Source: Hahella sp. KA22 (GTDB lineage Bacteria; Pseudomonadota; Gammaproteobacteria; Pseudomonadales; Oleiphilaceae). From it: 64,000 bases of DNA. The position numbers and the translations under genes were made by a program. The stretch's first letter is position 1. Each line of letters starts with the position of its first letter. Of this stretch, positions 27,855 to 37,373 are shown one piece after another. Location of the stretch: the NCBI RefSeq assembly GCF_004135205.1, contig NZ_CP035490.1, positions 4,755,644-4,819,643 of the forward strand. Reading direction: 5' to 3'. The notes below the pieces were generated by a model. It had not been told where the DNA came from. It saw nothing but the letters and a program-made list of their open reading frames with translations, and did no database searches.

Positions 27855-29605
27855 AACGCCCCCTCCCCGGCTGTCGCCGCATCTGGCGAAACGGGCTGCT
27901 TCTTACGCAGCTCAGCCACAGCCAGGTCGTCATACAGATTCACCAACGCCAGTTGACTGCGCACGTGATAGCCGTCTATTTCGCGCCAGTGCTGCTGCAA
28001 CAACTTGACCGCAAGTTGCGACAGTTTCTTGTCATAATCGTTGATTTTACCCGCCAGTTCCCGCTGCATGGCGGAGAATTCTTTCTGCAGGGCCGCCACT
28101 TTGCGCAGTTGTGTCTTGTAGAGATCGCCACCCTGATGCAAGCCGCCCTGAACGCTGACAAAATTCTCTTTTAGCTTGTTTAATGCATCATCCAGGTCTC
28201 GCAGCGCCAGCAGTTGCAGCGCTTTTTGATCGTCGGAAGCTTCGGCGGCGGACTTGGCCAGCGCATTGCGTTCCGACACCAGTTGATTGAGTTGTTGCGG
28301 ACGCACTTTTGCAAGCGCCTCAGCGGCGTCCCGTTTCGCCTGACGCGCGCGGCTCTCCAAGGCGGCGGAGAAGATCTCCATGCGTTGCGCGCCATCCTGC
28401 AGCGACTGCAGTAAGCCGTGCATTTGCAGCAGTTCTTTGGCGAAGGGAAAGAAATCAGGCTTATCCATCAAATAATGAACAAAGGCAATCTTCGGCGTAT
28501 TGGTGAGCAGATCCGTGGCCAAATACCATTCCACTTCGCCGTTCTGCAATGGCGCCTGCAGCAGCAAGTCCAGCACGCCTTTTGCATTGATTTCGGTCAC
28601 GACCTCGTCAACCTGGCGCTTTTCTTTCTCATACACAGCGATGGCTTCCAGATAAGCGTCAATCGCGGTGGCGCGCAGTTTTTCCTGCTCATAACCATAG
28701 GCGATGGCCTGGAAGGTCTCCGCCACGCCGGAGGACGTGAGGGCGAATTTTTTGGCCCGATGCCAGGATTGAATGGCAGTGCGATAACGCCCCAGTCCCG
28801 CGAACGCCATGCCGTAGTCATAGATCGCCGCCGGCGCTCCGGGACCGGAAGCATGGACGTTCTTCAGGAACGACAGGGCTTTGTTGTAATCTTTGTCCAG
28901 CAAAGCAATATGGCCCGCCGCCAACAGGACGCGATCACTCAACTCGCGCCCTTCATAACTGTCGTCAGCCATGGCTGTAGCGACGCGAAGCGCGACCAAC
29001 GCGCGAGAAGAATCAGGATCATCCGCGGCGTAATTCACTCCCAGGTTATAATAACCATGGGCAGCCCACAGACTTCCCTGGGAGGCCTCGCCGAGAACCT
29101 TGGCCGCGTCCTGCGGACGCCGCAATTGCAGGTAGCTGTTCGCCATGTAGTAAAGAGCTTCGTCTTTGCGATCCCGAGCCATCCCTTTCATCGCCCCCGC
29201 GAACAACTCCACCGCCTCTCCCCACTCGCCATCGCGATAAGCGAGACGCCCCTTGATCATTTGCGCCTGCTGTTTCACCTCGGGTTCTCTGGCGGTGAAT
29301 TGCAAATGCTCCAGGAGCGACTCCGCATTACGACGCATACCGAACTCCAGACCGGATTCGATAGCGAGAATATGGTTCAGGTTATGGTATTGATTACCCA
29401 CATGATTGGAGCCAAGGTGCTCGTTCTCCAACAGCACCAGGGATTGTAGAAAGTCATTGGTGTAATAGTGGAACAGGGCTTCCCGGTGCAGCAATTCGTC
29501 AGCGGTTTCTTGCGCCCGCACAGCGCCGGCGAGCATGCACAGGCAATGCAGAATCAAAAGCAGGACGGACATTCGATTCATGGTTGGCGTTACATCCCCT
29601 TTCAT
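27851..29605 (-). CDS. Periplasmic TPR/coiled-coil protein of locus A (paralogue of 52773-54695)
   Basis: A 584-residue secreted protein. After a signal peptide (ending near AVRAQ), residues about 35-330 form TPR-like helical repeats; residues about 400-560 are long charged helices likely to form coiled coil (KLKENF, LRKVAALQKEFSAMQREL). The paralogue in locus B has the same two-part plan and the same position in the cassette. An alternative start at 29581 (MNRMSVLLL) would give a shorter, more usual signal peptide; neither start has a good Shine-Dalgarno. The stop overlaps the start of the large TPR gene by 4 bases, as in locus B. Confidence 0.75.
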   Translation of the reverse strand: MKGDVTPTMNRMSVLLLILHCLCMLAGAVRAQETADELLHREALFHYYTNDFLQSLVLLENEHLGSNHVGNQYHNLNHILAIESGLEFGMRRNAESLLEHLQFTAREPEVKQQAQMIKGRLAYRDGEWGEAVELFAGAMKGMARDRKDEALYYMANSYLQLRRPQDAAKVLGEASQGSLWAAHGYYNLGVNYAADDPDSSRALVALRVATAMADDSYEGRELSDRVLLAAGHIALLDKDYNKALSFLKNVHASGPGAPAAIYDYGMAFAGLGRYRTAIQSWHRAKKFALTSSGVAETFQAIAYGYEQEKLRATAIDAYLEAIAVYEKEKRQVDEVVTEINAKGVLDLLLQAPLQNGEVEWYLATDLLTNTPKIAFVHYLMDKPDFFPFAKELLQMHGLLQSLQDGAQRMEIFSAALESRARQAKRDAAEALAKVRPQQLNQLVSERNALAKSAAEASDDQKALQLLALRDLDDALNKLKENFVSVQGGLHQGGDLYKTQLRKVAALQKEFSAMQRELAGKINDYDKKLSQLAVKLLQQHWREIDGYHVRSQLALVNLYDDLAVAELRKKQPVSPDAATAGEGAL

Positions 29606-29630
29606 GACGTTCGACCGTAATCCGCAGCGC

Positions 29631-30155
29631 TTAGCGCAGCTCTCTGATCAGAAAACGGGGCGTTCTGACGCCGTCGCCCTGCACCCGCAACTCCAGGTAT
29701 TTAGAGCCATTTTCTTTATTGAAAGACAGTGTCGCCGCTTTTCGCAGGTATTTTTCGCCGGCGCTGCGTCCGTTGAAAACCGCCACCGCCTTGTGCGCGC
29801 CCGCAGGCAGGTTCCCCATAAACAGACGTTGCACGCCGCCGCGCTGCAATGCCTGCAGTTCACGCGCGGAGTAGAGGTAGGTGGTCGCCATGTCGCCGTC
29901 CAGAGTGAGTTCGACGGAATCCAGCTCAAAACCGACGCTTTCATCTACGGCCAGAAAGAACACCACTTGCGTGTCGATGGGATACAGGACTTCTTCCTGC
30001 AGTTTATATAACTCGCGGTTGAGTTCGATGACGCGTTGCTTGAGGGCTTCCATATCCCGCTCGGTTGCGGCGCTATGAGCCTGGGAGGAAATGACGAATG
30101 TCAGTATGTGCAACGCTGTAATGATTATTCTTGGAATTATTCGCAAAGCCTTCAT
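29631..30155 (-). CDS. Secreted coiled-coil/beta protein of locus A, first gene (paralogue of 54733-55329)
   Basis: A 174-residue protein from ATG 30155. It has a signal peptide, a short coiled coil (about 33-58, ALKQRVIELNRELYKLQEE) and a beta-rich C-terminal domain with VELTLDG and GGVQRLFMGNLPAGAH. The same pattern (VEVKIDG, GGMQRLHIGNLKTGEH) is present in its locus B paralogue. The G-x-LP-x-G-x-H segment resembles PEGA or carboxypeptidase-regulatory-like beta sandwiches, but no family is claimed. It is the first gene of the locus A operon; the start is placed at ATG 30155 rather than an in-frame TTG two codons upstream. Confidence 0.75.
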   Translation of the reverse strand: MKALRIIPRIIITALHILTFVISSQAHSAATERDMEALKQRVIELNRELYKLQEEVLYPIDTQVVFFLAVDESVGFELDSVELTLDGDMATTYLYSARELQALQRGGVQRLFMGNLPAGAHKAVAVFNGRSAGEKYLRKAATLSFNKENGSKYLELRVQGDGVRTPRFLIRELR

Positions 30156-30407
30156 CCTCAATACCCTTGTGAGAGCCGAACTCTCGGGTGAACGCAGAAA
30201 GAGACGAAAGCCATGGTAGCACCGGGTCGCCAGCGATAGTGTGAACTCGATTCACCAAACTACACAAATGTTTACAAAACGAGACATGGTTAGCGTTCGC
30301 AACTGACGCCTGATTCGCCAGCGCCGCGCAATAACGCAAGCAATAGAAGGAAAAGTAATGGAAGGTGCGCCGTCCTGCGACGGCGCGTAAAGAAAGCCGG
30401 TAAAGAA
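30156..30407. other. Region upstream of locus A
   Basis: 252 bases that must contain the locus A promoter on the minus strand and the 3' end of the VWA gene transcript. A perfect 8-bp hairpin GCGCCGTC / GACGGCGC (30367-30374 and 30379-30386, loop CTGC) lies 21 bases after the VWA gene stop and may be its terminator, although only a weak T-rich run follows. No clear -35/-10 pair was found for locus A. Confidence 0.5.
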
Positions 30408-31586
30408 TTACTTGCTCAGGTACTTCATACCCTGCTCCAGCCCGTCGATGGTGAGCGGATACATATGCTGGTTGACCAACTGACGGGTGATTTCCAACGA
30501 CCCACCCATGCCCCAGTAGTCCTTGGGATACGGGTTCAGCCAGATCACCTTGTCAAACTTATCCGTCACCCGTTGCATCCAGACCGCCCCGGCCTCTTCA
30601 TTCCAATGCTCAATACTGCCGCCGGGATGGGTGATCTCATAAGGCGCCATACTGGCGTCGCCTACAAAAATCACCCGGTAATCCGATGCGTATTTATGCA
30701 GTATGTCCCAGGTTGGAATGGTTTCGCTGACGCGGCGGATATTGTTCTTCCACACGCCTTCATAGATGAAGTTATGGAAGTAATAGTACTCCATGTGCTT
30801 GAACTCGCTGCGCGCGGCGGAGAATAACTCTTCGCACACGCGAATGTGCGGGTCCATAGAGCCGCCAATATCGAAAAACAGCAATACTTTTACAGAGTTA
30901 TGGCGCTCCGGCACCATCTTGATATCCAGGTATCCCGCGTTGTTGGCGGTGCTGCGGATGGTATCGGGCATGTCCAACTCTTCCGCCGCGCCCTGACGCG
31001 CGAATTTGCGCAGACGACGTAACGCCACCTTGATATTGCGAATGCCAAGGGTGATGGAATCATCCAGATCCTTATAAGTACGCTGCTCCCACACCTTCAC
31101 CGCACGGCGATTACGGGAGCCGTTCTGCCCGATGCGAATGCCTTCCGGGTTATAACCGTTCGCTCCGAATGGCGACGTGCCGCCAGTCCCTATCCATTTA
31201 TTGCCGCCCTGATGACGCTCTTTCTGCTCCTCAAGACGCTTTTTGAACGCCTCAATCAGCTCTTCCAAGCCTCCCAGGGATTCAATCTTGGCCTTTTCCT
31301 CGTCAGTGAGCTGCTTTTCAAATTCCGCGCGCAGCCAGTCTTCGGGGATTAGCGCCTCCAACACGGCGTTCAGGTCTTCCAGTCCTTTGAAGTAGACGCC
31401 GAAAGCCTGGTCGAACTTGTCGTAGTGCTTCTCATCCTTTACCAGACAAGCGCGGCTCAGATAGTAAAAGTCATCCATATTCGCAAACGCCAGCCCCTGT
31501 TGCAGCGCCTCCAGCAGGTCGAGCAGCTCCCGTAAGGACGCCGGCACCTTGTTCTTGCGCAGCGTCAGGAAGAAATCAATCAACAT
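30408..31586 (-). CDS. VWA domain protein, CoxE-like
   Basis: A 392-residue cytoplasmic protein. An N-terminal helical region (about 1-130) is followed by a Gly-rich linker and a C-terminal von Willebrand A domain with the MIDAS-like DIGGS at 239-243. Ser in the third position of the usual DxSxS motif is Gly, as I recall also for relatives in this family. The protein works with the MoxR-type ATPase encoded 54 bases upstream; MoxR/VWA pairs insert metals or remodel partner proteins. The ATG at 31586 is chosen because AAAGGAGG lies just upstream; a longer frame to 31619 has no such signal. Confidence 0.84.
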   Translation of the reverse strand: MLIDFFLTLRKNKVPASLRELLDLLEALQQGLAFANMDDFYYLSRACLVKDEKHYDKFDQAFGVYFKGLEDLNAVLEALIPEDWLRAEFEKQLTDEEKAKIESLGGLEELIEAFKKRLEEQKERHQGGNKWIGTGGTSPFGANGYNPEGIRIGQNGSRNRRAVKVWEQRTYKDLDDSITLGIRNIKVALRRLRKFARQGAAEELDMPDTIRSTANNAGYLDIKMVPERHNSVKVLLFFDIGGSMDPHIRVCEELFSAARSEFKHMEYYYFHNFIYEGVWKNNIRRVSETIPTWDILHKYASDYRVIFVGDASMAPYEITHPGGSIEHWNEEAGAVWMQRVTDKFDKVIWLNPYPKDYWGMGGSLEITRQLVNQHMYPLTIDGLEQGMKYLSK

Positions 31587-31640
31587 ATAGGTGTCCTCCT
31601 TTGCTCGCGGACGCAGCATTACGTCCGCTCATTGCTGCGA

Positions 31641-32483
31641 TCAGCCTTTTCTGCGCGTCATGAACGCCAGTTTCTGCAAAAGGTGGACATCCTGCTCGTT
31701 CTTCACCAGCGCGCCGTACAAGGGAGGAATCGCCTGACTGGGATCGTGGTTGCGTAATACGTCTTCAGGCAGATTGTCCGCCATCAACAGTTTGAGCCAG
31801 TCAATAAGTTCAGAGGTCGATGGTTTTTTCTTCAAACCCGGCACTTTGCGCACATCAAAGAATACATCCAACGCATCCTTCACCAGCGAGCGCTGGATGC
31901 CTGGATAGTGGACGTCAATGATGGACTCCATGGTGTCTTTATCGGGAAAGTTGATGTAGTGAAAGAAGCAGCGTCGCAAGAAAGCGTCAGGCAACTCTTT
32001 CTCGTTATTACTGGTGATGATGACGATAGGCCGGGTAGTCGCGCGGATGCGTTCCTGGGTCTCGTAAACGTAGAATTCCATTTTATCCAGCTCCAGCAAC
32101 AGGTCGTTGGGGAACTCGATATCCGCTTTATCGATCTCATCGATCAACAGCACGGACTGTTGCTCAGACTCAAACGCCTCCCACAGCTTGCCTTTCTTGA
32201 TGTAGTTGCGAATGTCGTGAACACGATCGTCGCCCAGCTGGGAGTCCCGCAGGCGCGAGACTGCATCATATTCATACAATCCTTGCTGAGCCTTGGTGGT
32301 GGACTTGATGTGCCATTGAATCAAGGGCGCCCCCAGGGCTTCCGCCAGCTCTTCCGCCAGCATGGTCTTGCCTGTACCGGGTTCGCCTTTGATAAGAAGC
32401 GGCCGCTGCAATCGAATGGCAGCGTTGACCGCCAGCTGCAAATCGTCAGTGGCGACATAATTCTTGGTGCCGGAAAACTTCAT
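31641..32483 (-). CDS. MoxR-family AAA+ ATPase
   Basis: A 280-residue AAA+ protein. Walker A is GEPGTGKT (33-40), Walker B is LIDEIDKAD, and the sensor-1 run VIITSNNEKELPDAFLRRC is typical of MoxR/RavA ATPases. Such ATPases act as chaperones with VWA partners. The VWA gene at 30408-31586 follows directly, so both belong to one unit. The substrate is unknown. The gene is divergent from cysK, leaving 168 bases for two promoters. Confidence 0.9.
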   Translation of the reverse strand: MKFSGTKNYVATDDLQLAVNAAIRLQRPLLIKGEPGTGKTMLAEELAEALGAPLIQWHIKSTTKAQQGLYEYDAVSRLRDSQLGDDRVHDIRNYIKKGKLWEAFESEQQSVLLIDEIDKADIEFPNDLLLELDKMEFYVYETQERIRATTRPIVIITSNNEKELPDAFLRRCFFHYINFPDKDTMESIIDVHYPGIQRSLVKDALDVFFDVRKVPGLKKKPSTSELIDWLKLLMADNLPEDVLRNHDPSQAIPPLYGALVKNEQDVHLLQKLAFMTRRKG

Positions 32484-32651
32484 GTGTGAAACCTTATACG
32501 TTGTGTGAGTGCGTCATTATTATTAGTGGAGTTATAAGCGGATATATTACCCGAAAACATTCAAATATTTCATGCCAGCCGCTAAGCTATCTCTCACACT
32601 CGTATATTGTTATCGCTGGGGAAATCTACTTAATCTGCAAGGAGATAAAGA

Positions 32652-33617
32652 ATGAACGTCTACGAAGATAACTCCATGTCCATCGGCAACACGCCGCTGG
32701 TGAAGCTGAATCGCGTCACCAAGGGCAATGTGTACGCCAAAATTGAAGGCCGCAACCCGGCTTACTCCGTGAAGTGTCGTATCGGCGCAAACATGGTATG
32801 GGATGCGGAGAAATCCGGTCGCCTCAAGCCAGGCATGACCCTTGTTGAGCCTACCAGCGGCAACACCGGCATTGCTCTCGCCTTTGTCGCCGCCGCGCGG
32901 GGATATAAGCTGATTCTGACCATGCCCGCCACCATGAGCCTGGAGCGCCGTAAGGCGATGAAAGCGCTGGGCGCGGAAATTGTGCTGACCGAAGGCCCCA
33001 AGGGCATGAAAGGCGCGATCGAGAAGGCGTCGGAAATCGTCTCTCAGGACCCGCAGCAACACTTGATGCTGCAACAGTTCGACAACCCCGCCAACCCTGA
33101 AATTCATGAAAAGACCACCGGTCCGGAAATCTGGCGGGATCTGGAAGGCGCAATCGATGTCCTGGTCGCTGGCGTCGGCACCGGCGGCACCATTACCGGC
33201 GTCTCTCGCTACATCAAAAACACCATGGGCAAAAACATCACATCCGTGGCCGTGGAGCCCACTGCCTCCCCTGTGATCACTCAAACTATCAAAGGCCAGG
33301 AATTACAGCCCGCCCCTCACAAAATCCAGGGCATTGGCGCCGGCTTCGTTCCGAAGAATCTGGATCTGGACATGGTGGATCTGGTTGAGCAAGTCACCAA
33401 CGAGGAGGCCATGGAAATGGCGCATCGCCTGATGCGGGAAGAAGGCATCCTCTGCGGCATCTCCTGCGGCGCCGCGGCGGCCGTTGCAGTCCGGTTGGCG
33501 GAGCGTGACGAGTTCAAGGACAAGAATATCGTGGTTATCCTGCCGGACAGCGCAGAACGTTATCTGTCCACCGCTTTATTCGACAACTTCTTTACTGAAG
33601 CGGAAAACGTGCAGTAG
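32652..33617 (+). CDS. cysK: Cysteine synthase A (O-acetylserine sulfhydrylase)
   Basis: A 321-residue PLP enzyme (E. coli CysK has 323) that makes L-cysteine from O-acetylserine and sulfide in the cytoplasm. The PLP lysine is Lys41 in [10 protein letters not shown]; the substrate loop [11 protein letters not shown] and the phosphate-binding [10 protein letters not shown] are intact. The sequence is closer to CysK than to CysM, judged from SGNTG and the C-terminal [13 protein letters not shown]. The start has a good Shine-Dalgarno (AAGGAG, 8 bases upstream). It ends at a strong GC-rich terminator. It stands alone, divergent from the MoxR ATPase. Confidence 0.95.
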   Translation: MNVYEDNSMSIGNTPLVKLNRVTKGNVYAKIEGRNPAYSVKCRIGANMVWDAEKSGRLKPGMTLVEPTSGNTGIALAFVAAARGYKLILTMPATMSLERRKAMKALGAEIVLTEGPKGMKGAIEKASEIVSQDPQQHLMLQQFDNPANPEIHEKTTGPEIWRDLEGAIDVLVAGVGTGGTITGVSRYIKNTMGKNITSVAVEPTASPVITQTIKGQELQPAPHKIQGIGAGFVPKNLDLDMVDLVEQVTNEEAMEMAHRLMREEGILCGISCGAAAAVAVRLAERDEFKDKNIVVILPDSAERYLSTALFDNFFTEAENVQ

Positions 33618-33623
33618 TTGGAC

Positions 33624-33648
33624 AACGCCGGCCTTCGCGCCGGCGTTT
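33624..33648 (+). terminator. Rho-independent terminator of cysK
   Basis: Perfect 9-bp arms AACGCCGGC / GCCGGCGTT (33624-33632 and 33639-33647) with a 6-base loop start 7 bases after the cysK stop; the right arm runs into TTT and a later TTTT. Confidence 0.8.
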
Positions 33649-33690
33649 CAGCTTTTGCTGGCGGGACTCACTTTCAGCAAGGCAATACGC

Positions 33691-34494
33691 TTAAGTCTCA
33701 GCAGGCTTAACCGCTCCTTCTTCATACCATCTGGCGGCGACAGCGCCGTCTCGAAACGCAATTAATTCCCCTGGGCGCATCTGTCGCCACTCTTCATCGA
33801 CAGTCAGCGGCTCCGTGACAATCATGGTGACTTTGTCAGTGGGGTTGGTGTGTTCTTCGAAATTAACCCGTATCTCGCCATCTTCCAAGGAAGCGCAGCC
33901 GAAGGGCGCCTGTCGGGTGATCCAGTACAATTTGGTGGAGCAATATGCGAACAAATACTCCGAGTTGGTGAACAGCATGTTAAACACGCCTCTGGACGTC
34001 AGTTCCAGACAATTCTGATACAGCCGTCCTCCCAGGCACTCCAGACTGGCGAAGTCATTACAGCCGCTGGCGACATCCTCCAGCAACCAGCAAAACGCAT
34101 GCTCGCTATCCGTCTCCCCCACCGGGCGAAAACGCCCCAAGGGCAGGTCCTGATAGGACTTCAGTTGTCCGTTATGCGCAAAACACCAGTAATATCCGCC
34201 CAGCTCACGAATAAAGGGATGGGTATTTTCCAGGCTGATGTCGCCGACATTGGCTTGCCGGATGTGGCTGATAACCGTACGGCTTTTTATAGGATACTGA
34301 CTGATGAATCGCGCGATTTCCGAGGTGGCGCTGGGATTGGGATCACGGAACTCACGCAGCCCCTTGCCTTCATAAAAAGCGATGCCCCAGCCATCTTTAT
34401 GCGGCCCGGTCTGACCGCCGCGAAACATCAGACCGGTCCAGGAAAAACAAATATCCGTCGGCGCATTCGCGCTCATTCCAAGAAGTTGGCACAT
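33691..34494 (-). CDS. Class II glutamine amidotransferase, YafJ type
   Basis: A 267-residue Ntn-type amidotransferase. Cys2 (MCQLLGM) becomes the nucleophile after Met removal; RGGQTGPHKDGWGIAFY and SHIRQANVG are YafJ/GATase_4 motifs. The physiological acceptor is unknown. E. coli YafJ is 255 residues. The gene begins 13 bases after the VWA membrane protein gene (34508-36763) and is probably in the same transcript. Confidence 0.88.
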   Translation of the reverse strand: MCQLLGMSANAPTDICFSWTGLMFRGGQTGPHKDGWGIAFYEGKGLREFRDPNPSATSEIARFISQYPIKSRTVISHIRQANVGDISLENTHPFIRELGGYYWCFAHNGQLKSYQDLPLGRFRPVGETDSEHAFCWLLEDVASGCNDFASLECLGGRLYQNCLELTSRGVFNMLFTNSEYLFAYCSTKLYWITRQAPFGCASLEDGEIRVNFEEHTNPTDKVTMIVTEPLTVDEEWRQMRPGELIAFRDGAVAARWYEEGAVKPAET

Positions 34495-34507
34495 GTTCAG
34501 AAGTTAA

Positions 34508-36763
34508 CTACTTTTTGTCTTCGTCTTCCGATCCGGCGGGGAGGTCGTCAGTATCGGATATATCAAAATCTTCCAGATTGAACTCGTCATCCATATCCCT
34601 GGCTTTCTCATTGGAAGCCAGAATTTCATCGGCAAGCGCCTCTGCGTCCGTATCCTCGGCGTCGAATGAACTCATGGGCGGCTCGGCTTCCTCTTCCTCC
34701 TCTTTTTTCGGCTCCGCTGCTTCCTCCATGCCGAATTCCATGTCGTCCGCCTCGTTCATCATAGAGGGTTCTTCAGCGACATCAATAGGCTGTTCCAACT
34801 GCTCTATCTCGTCTTCCAAGTCGTGCCCGGACTCTTCCAGGGACGGAACTTCATCGGGATCATCCAGTTTAGTGACCTCCACCGGCTCCCGAACCTCTTT
34901 TTCAATGCGTCGTTTACGGTACATCCAATAACCGCCTCCCGCCACCAGCAATAGTAGGGTGGCGCCGCTGGCTGCGATGATAATCCACAGCATGGGGTTG
35001 GAGCCTCCCTCTTCCTCCGCCGTCGCATCCTGCTGCTCCGTCGCCGCCTGATCCTGCATTTCCGGTGTAATGGGCGGCGCAATGCTTTCTTCTTCAGGCT
35101 GTTTGGGAGGCTCTGGGGCTTTAACGGCCTCCTCCACCAGCGTTTCATTCATTTGCTCCACGCTGCTTTCATTCACCAACGAGCGATATTCATTCGGCGA
35201 CGCTTCCTGGCGTGGAAACTCCGCCATCACGCTGTCAGGCTCAAAACGGAAAGCGGAGCCGGAGCGGGTTTCTCCTTCCACTCTCAGCATGACTTCATAC
35301 ACGCCATCGCCCCGGGTAGCGTCGACTTCCAACTCCCAGCGCCCGGTTTCCTGAGTAAACGGAATGGATTTAATCAGATTGCCGCCGTCCGGCCCTTTGA
35401 TCTTGGCGATAATCGAGGTTTTCGCTTCGTTGATATTTGGACTGAGGGGACTAATGACGATTTTGTAGCGCGTATCCGCCCCAGCGCCGGTGGCCTCAAG
35501 ATCCACCGCCATGGGCGCGTTCAGAGAGATCAGCTGCCGAGATTGCCGCTTGAATGTTCGACCATCGGCCTGCACCAGCACTTCGTACCTGCCGACTTGC
35601 TTGAGCTTGGTGATACTTTCACGAAAGACGCCATCGGCTGGAGGAGCGCCTTCTCTGGAAATACGTTTTGTACCGGATTTGTTGTCCTCTGTCCGAATGG
35701 TGACGTCCACCGCAACCAAGTCCAGAAAAGTCCGGTTTTGCACTAATTCGCCGTCTTCAAAAAAACCGATCTTGAGCTCCAGCTGGTCTCCCGCGTAGAA
35801 GTTCGCCGGCAGTGGGTCCACCACCATTTTCAGATTGCTCACGACCGTCACCCGGCTGCCCGGGGCCAGCTCCGCGTCCAGCTTCCATTCCCCTTCCAGA
35901 GGCCTTTGCACAGTAATCAAATCGTAGCCCGCCGCTTTGAACCACTTAACATAGTCAGGACGGTCTTTTTCGGTGAAGCGCTTGCCGGTAGGCTCGACAA
36001 TGGCGGTTTCCGCATTTTCGCTGGCGCGAAACACCAGAGCGGTAAACTCTTCAATGCTGGAGTCCACATCAAATGCATTGCCTTCCAGAGGCACCTCTTC
36101 AGCTGGCGCCGCACGTTCGAAGGCTTGCAGAAAAACGCGACTCAACTGATCGGACGTTTCCGCAATCGCGTTGATGCCATTACTGCCAATAGAAAGCCGT
36201 TGCAGCAGCATCTGGTCCGCATTCTTGGATAGCGCAATGGTGTGGATCTTGGCGCCGAAGCTCGCGATTCTTTTCAGCACCTGAGTCAGAACGCGATCAC
36301 GCTCCGCGACATTTTCTCCGGGCTTTTGCGAAATATCCACCACGCCGTCGGTGAGCAGAATGAAATGCGTGTTGCTGTAATCCTTACCTTCAACAAAGTC
36401 TTCGGAGGCTTTCTCCAGCGCCGCGCCAATATTGGTATAAAGCGCCGACGAGCTGATTTCCTTGGCTTTGTCCTTAGCCAGACGACGCCAATTGGGGTCG
36501 ACGACCTGATGCGGGGCCAGCTCGTTCACATACTGCCCGAATGTCCATACTCCCGCCGAATCGCCTGCAGGCAACAGCTCCGTCACCAGATTAAGAGCCG
36601 GACGCCGGAGATTTTTCGGGTCATTCTTTTTCATGCTGCCGGAAATATCGATGAGCACGCGCACATCCGCAGGCGGAGGCAACTCCATCTGCGCGGAGGC
36701 GACTCGCCAAAGCATTAAGCTACAACACAGGCAAACGAGAATCTGGCGGAAAAGCAATGTCAT
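34508..36763 (-). CDS. VWA membrane protein with acidic cytoplasmic tail
   Basis: A 751-residue protein: signal peptide, then a VWA domain from about residue 30 with an intact MIDAS (Asp39-x-Ser41-x-Ser43) and TDG later; a middle of beta-sandwich-like segments (about 280-500); a Pro/Glu/Gln-rich linker; one membrane helix (about 592-614); RKRR as the stop-transfer; and a 136-residue tail very rich in Asp and Glu ending in EDEDKK. It probably has its VWA part in the periplasm and the tail in the cytoplasm. It resembles a VWA family of gammaproteobacteria of unknown role (TIGR03503-like, by recall). It probably shares a message with the YafJ-type gene. Confidence 0.75.
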   Translation of the reverse strand: MTLLFRQILVCLCCSLMLWRVASAQMELPPPADVRVLIDISGSMKKNDPKNLRRPALNLVTELLPAGDSAGVWTFGQYVNELAPHQVVDPNWRRLAKDKAKEISSSALYTNIGAALEKASEDFVEGKDYSNTHFILLTDGVVDISQKPGENVAERDRVLTQVLKRIASFGAKIHTIALSKNADQMLLQRLSIGSNGINAIAETSDQLSRVFLQAFERAAPAEEVPLEGNAFDVDSSIEEFTALVFRASENAETAIVEPTGKRFTEKDRPDYVKWFKAAGYDLITVQRPLEGEWKLDAELAPGSRVTVVSNLKMVVDPLPANFYAGDQLELKIGFFEDGELVQNRTFLDLVAVDVTIRTEDNKSGTKRISREGAPPADGVFRESITKLKQVGRYEVLVQADGRTFKRQSRQLISLNAPMAVDLEATGAGADTRYKIVISPLSPNINEAKTSIIAKIKGPDGGNLIKSIPFTQETGRWELEVDATRGDGVYEVMLRVEGETRSGSAFRFEPDSVMAEFPRQEASPNEYRSLVNESSVEQMNETLVEEAVKAPEPPKQPEEESIAPPITPEMQDQAATEQQDATAEEEGGSNPMLWIIIAASGATLLLLVAGGGYWMYRKRRIEKEVREPVEVTKLDDPDEVPSLEESGHDLEDEIEQLEQPIDVAEEPSMMNEADDMEFGMEEAAEPKKEEEEEAEPPMSSFDAEDTDAEALADEILASNEKARDMDDEFNLEDFDISDTDDLPAGSEDEDKK

Positions 36764-36965
36764 ATTCGAGCGTATTCCAAGTTGGCGCAGGCGAATGAAG
36801 CCGCTCAGCAGCCGTCTCCGCTGGAAATATCGACCGCTGGCGGGCGCAGCGCGGCCGTGCCCGCGGCCATCCTTACTTCAAGTTATAGCAGGTTTTGTTG
36901 CAACAACAATAAAATACGCAGGAATTGCTTAAAAAAGCGAAGGGATTTAATTGATTTTTAAGTAA

Positions 36966-37337
36966 TTATGCACGTCGCCTGGGCTTAGCTGGCGCGGGTT
37001 TGGCGGTGACGAAGAGCTTGCCAAGCACTACTTGCAGCGCGAACAGCAGACCGATGACGCACCAGGCGGCCAACATCAGCAGGCCGGCTTGCAAGGCGGC
37101 GTTGTCATCATGCTGAAGCCAGTTGTAGGCGGCGACAATATGGGCGGGCGCCCACAGTCCGTCTTTGGGAACGGACATCGCCGGCGTAAACAGCACCACC
37201 GCCAACAGGCTGCGCAGGAAGAGTTGCACGGGACGGGGACCACAACGATTGAACAACGGCATCATCAATGCGTATAAAGCCAGAGCCGCAACGAGATAAG
37301 CAACCCAACCGGCGATATAACCAAAATCTGTCAGCAT
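36966..37337 (-). CDS. Small integral membrane protein, unknown function
   Basis: A 123-residue protein with about four predicted helices (about 5-27, 38-55, 80-105 with a short break) and a basic C-terminal tail (KPAPAKPRRRA) that should face the cytoplasm. No family is recognised. It begins 36 bases after ycgN and may be the last gene of the dnaX-ybaB-recR-rnd-ycgL-ycgN set. The 202 bases after it towards the next gene are AT-rich and show no clear terminator. Confidence 0.65.
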   Translation of the reverse strand: MLTDFGYIAGWVAYLVAALALYALMMPLFNRCGPRPVQLFLRSLLAVVLFTPAMSVPKDGLWAPAHIVAAYNWLQHDDNAALQAGLLMLAAWCVIGLLFALQVVLGKLFVTAKPAPAKPRRRA

Positions 37338-37373
37338 AATTTTCTACTTTTCAATAACAGTTGCTTCAAGCGT

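Noticed and set aside
28418-29449. 343-codon open frame antisense to the locus A TPR/coiled-coil gene
   Set aside because: It lies fully inside a real gene on the other strand, has no good start signal and its product has no family pattern; long antisense frames are common in GC-rich coding DNA.
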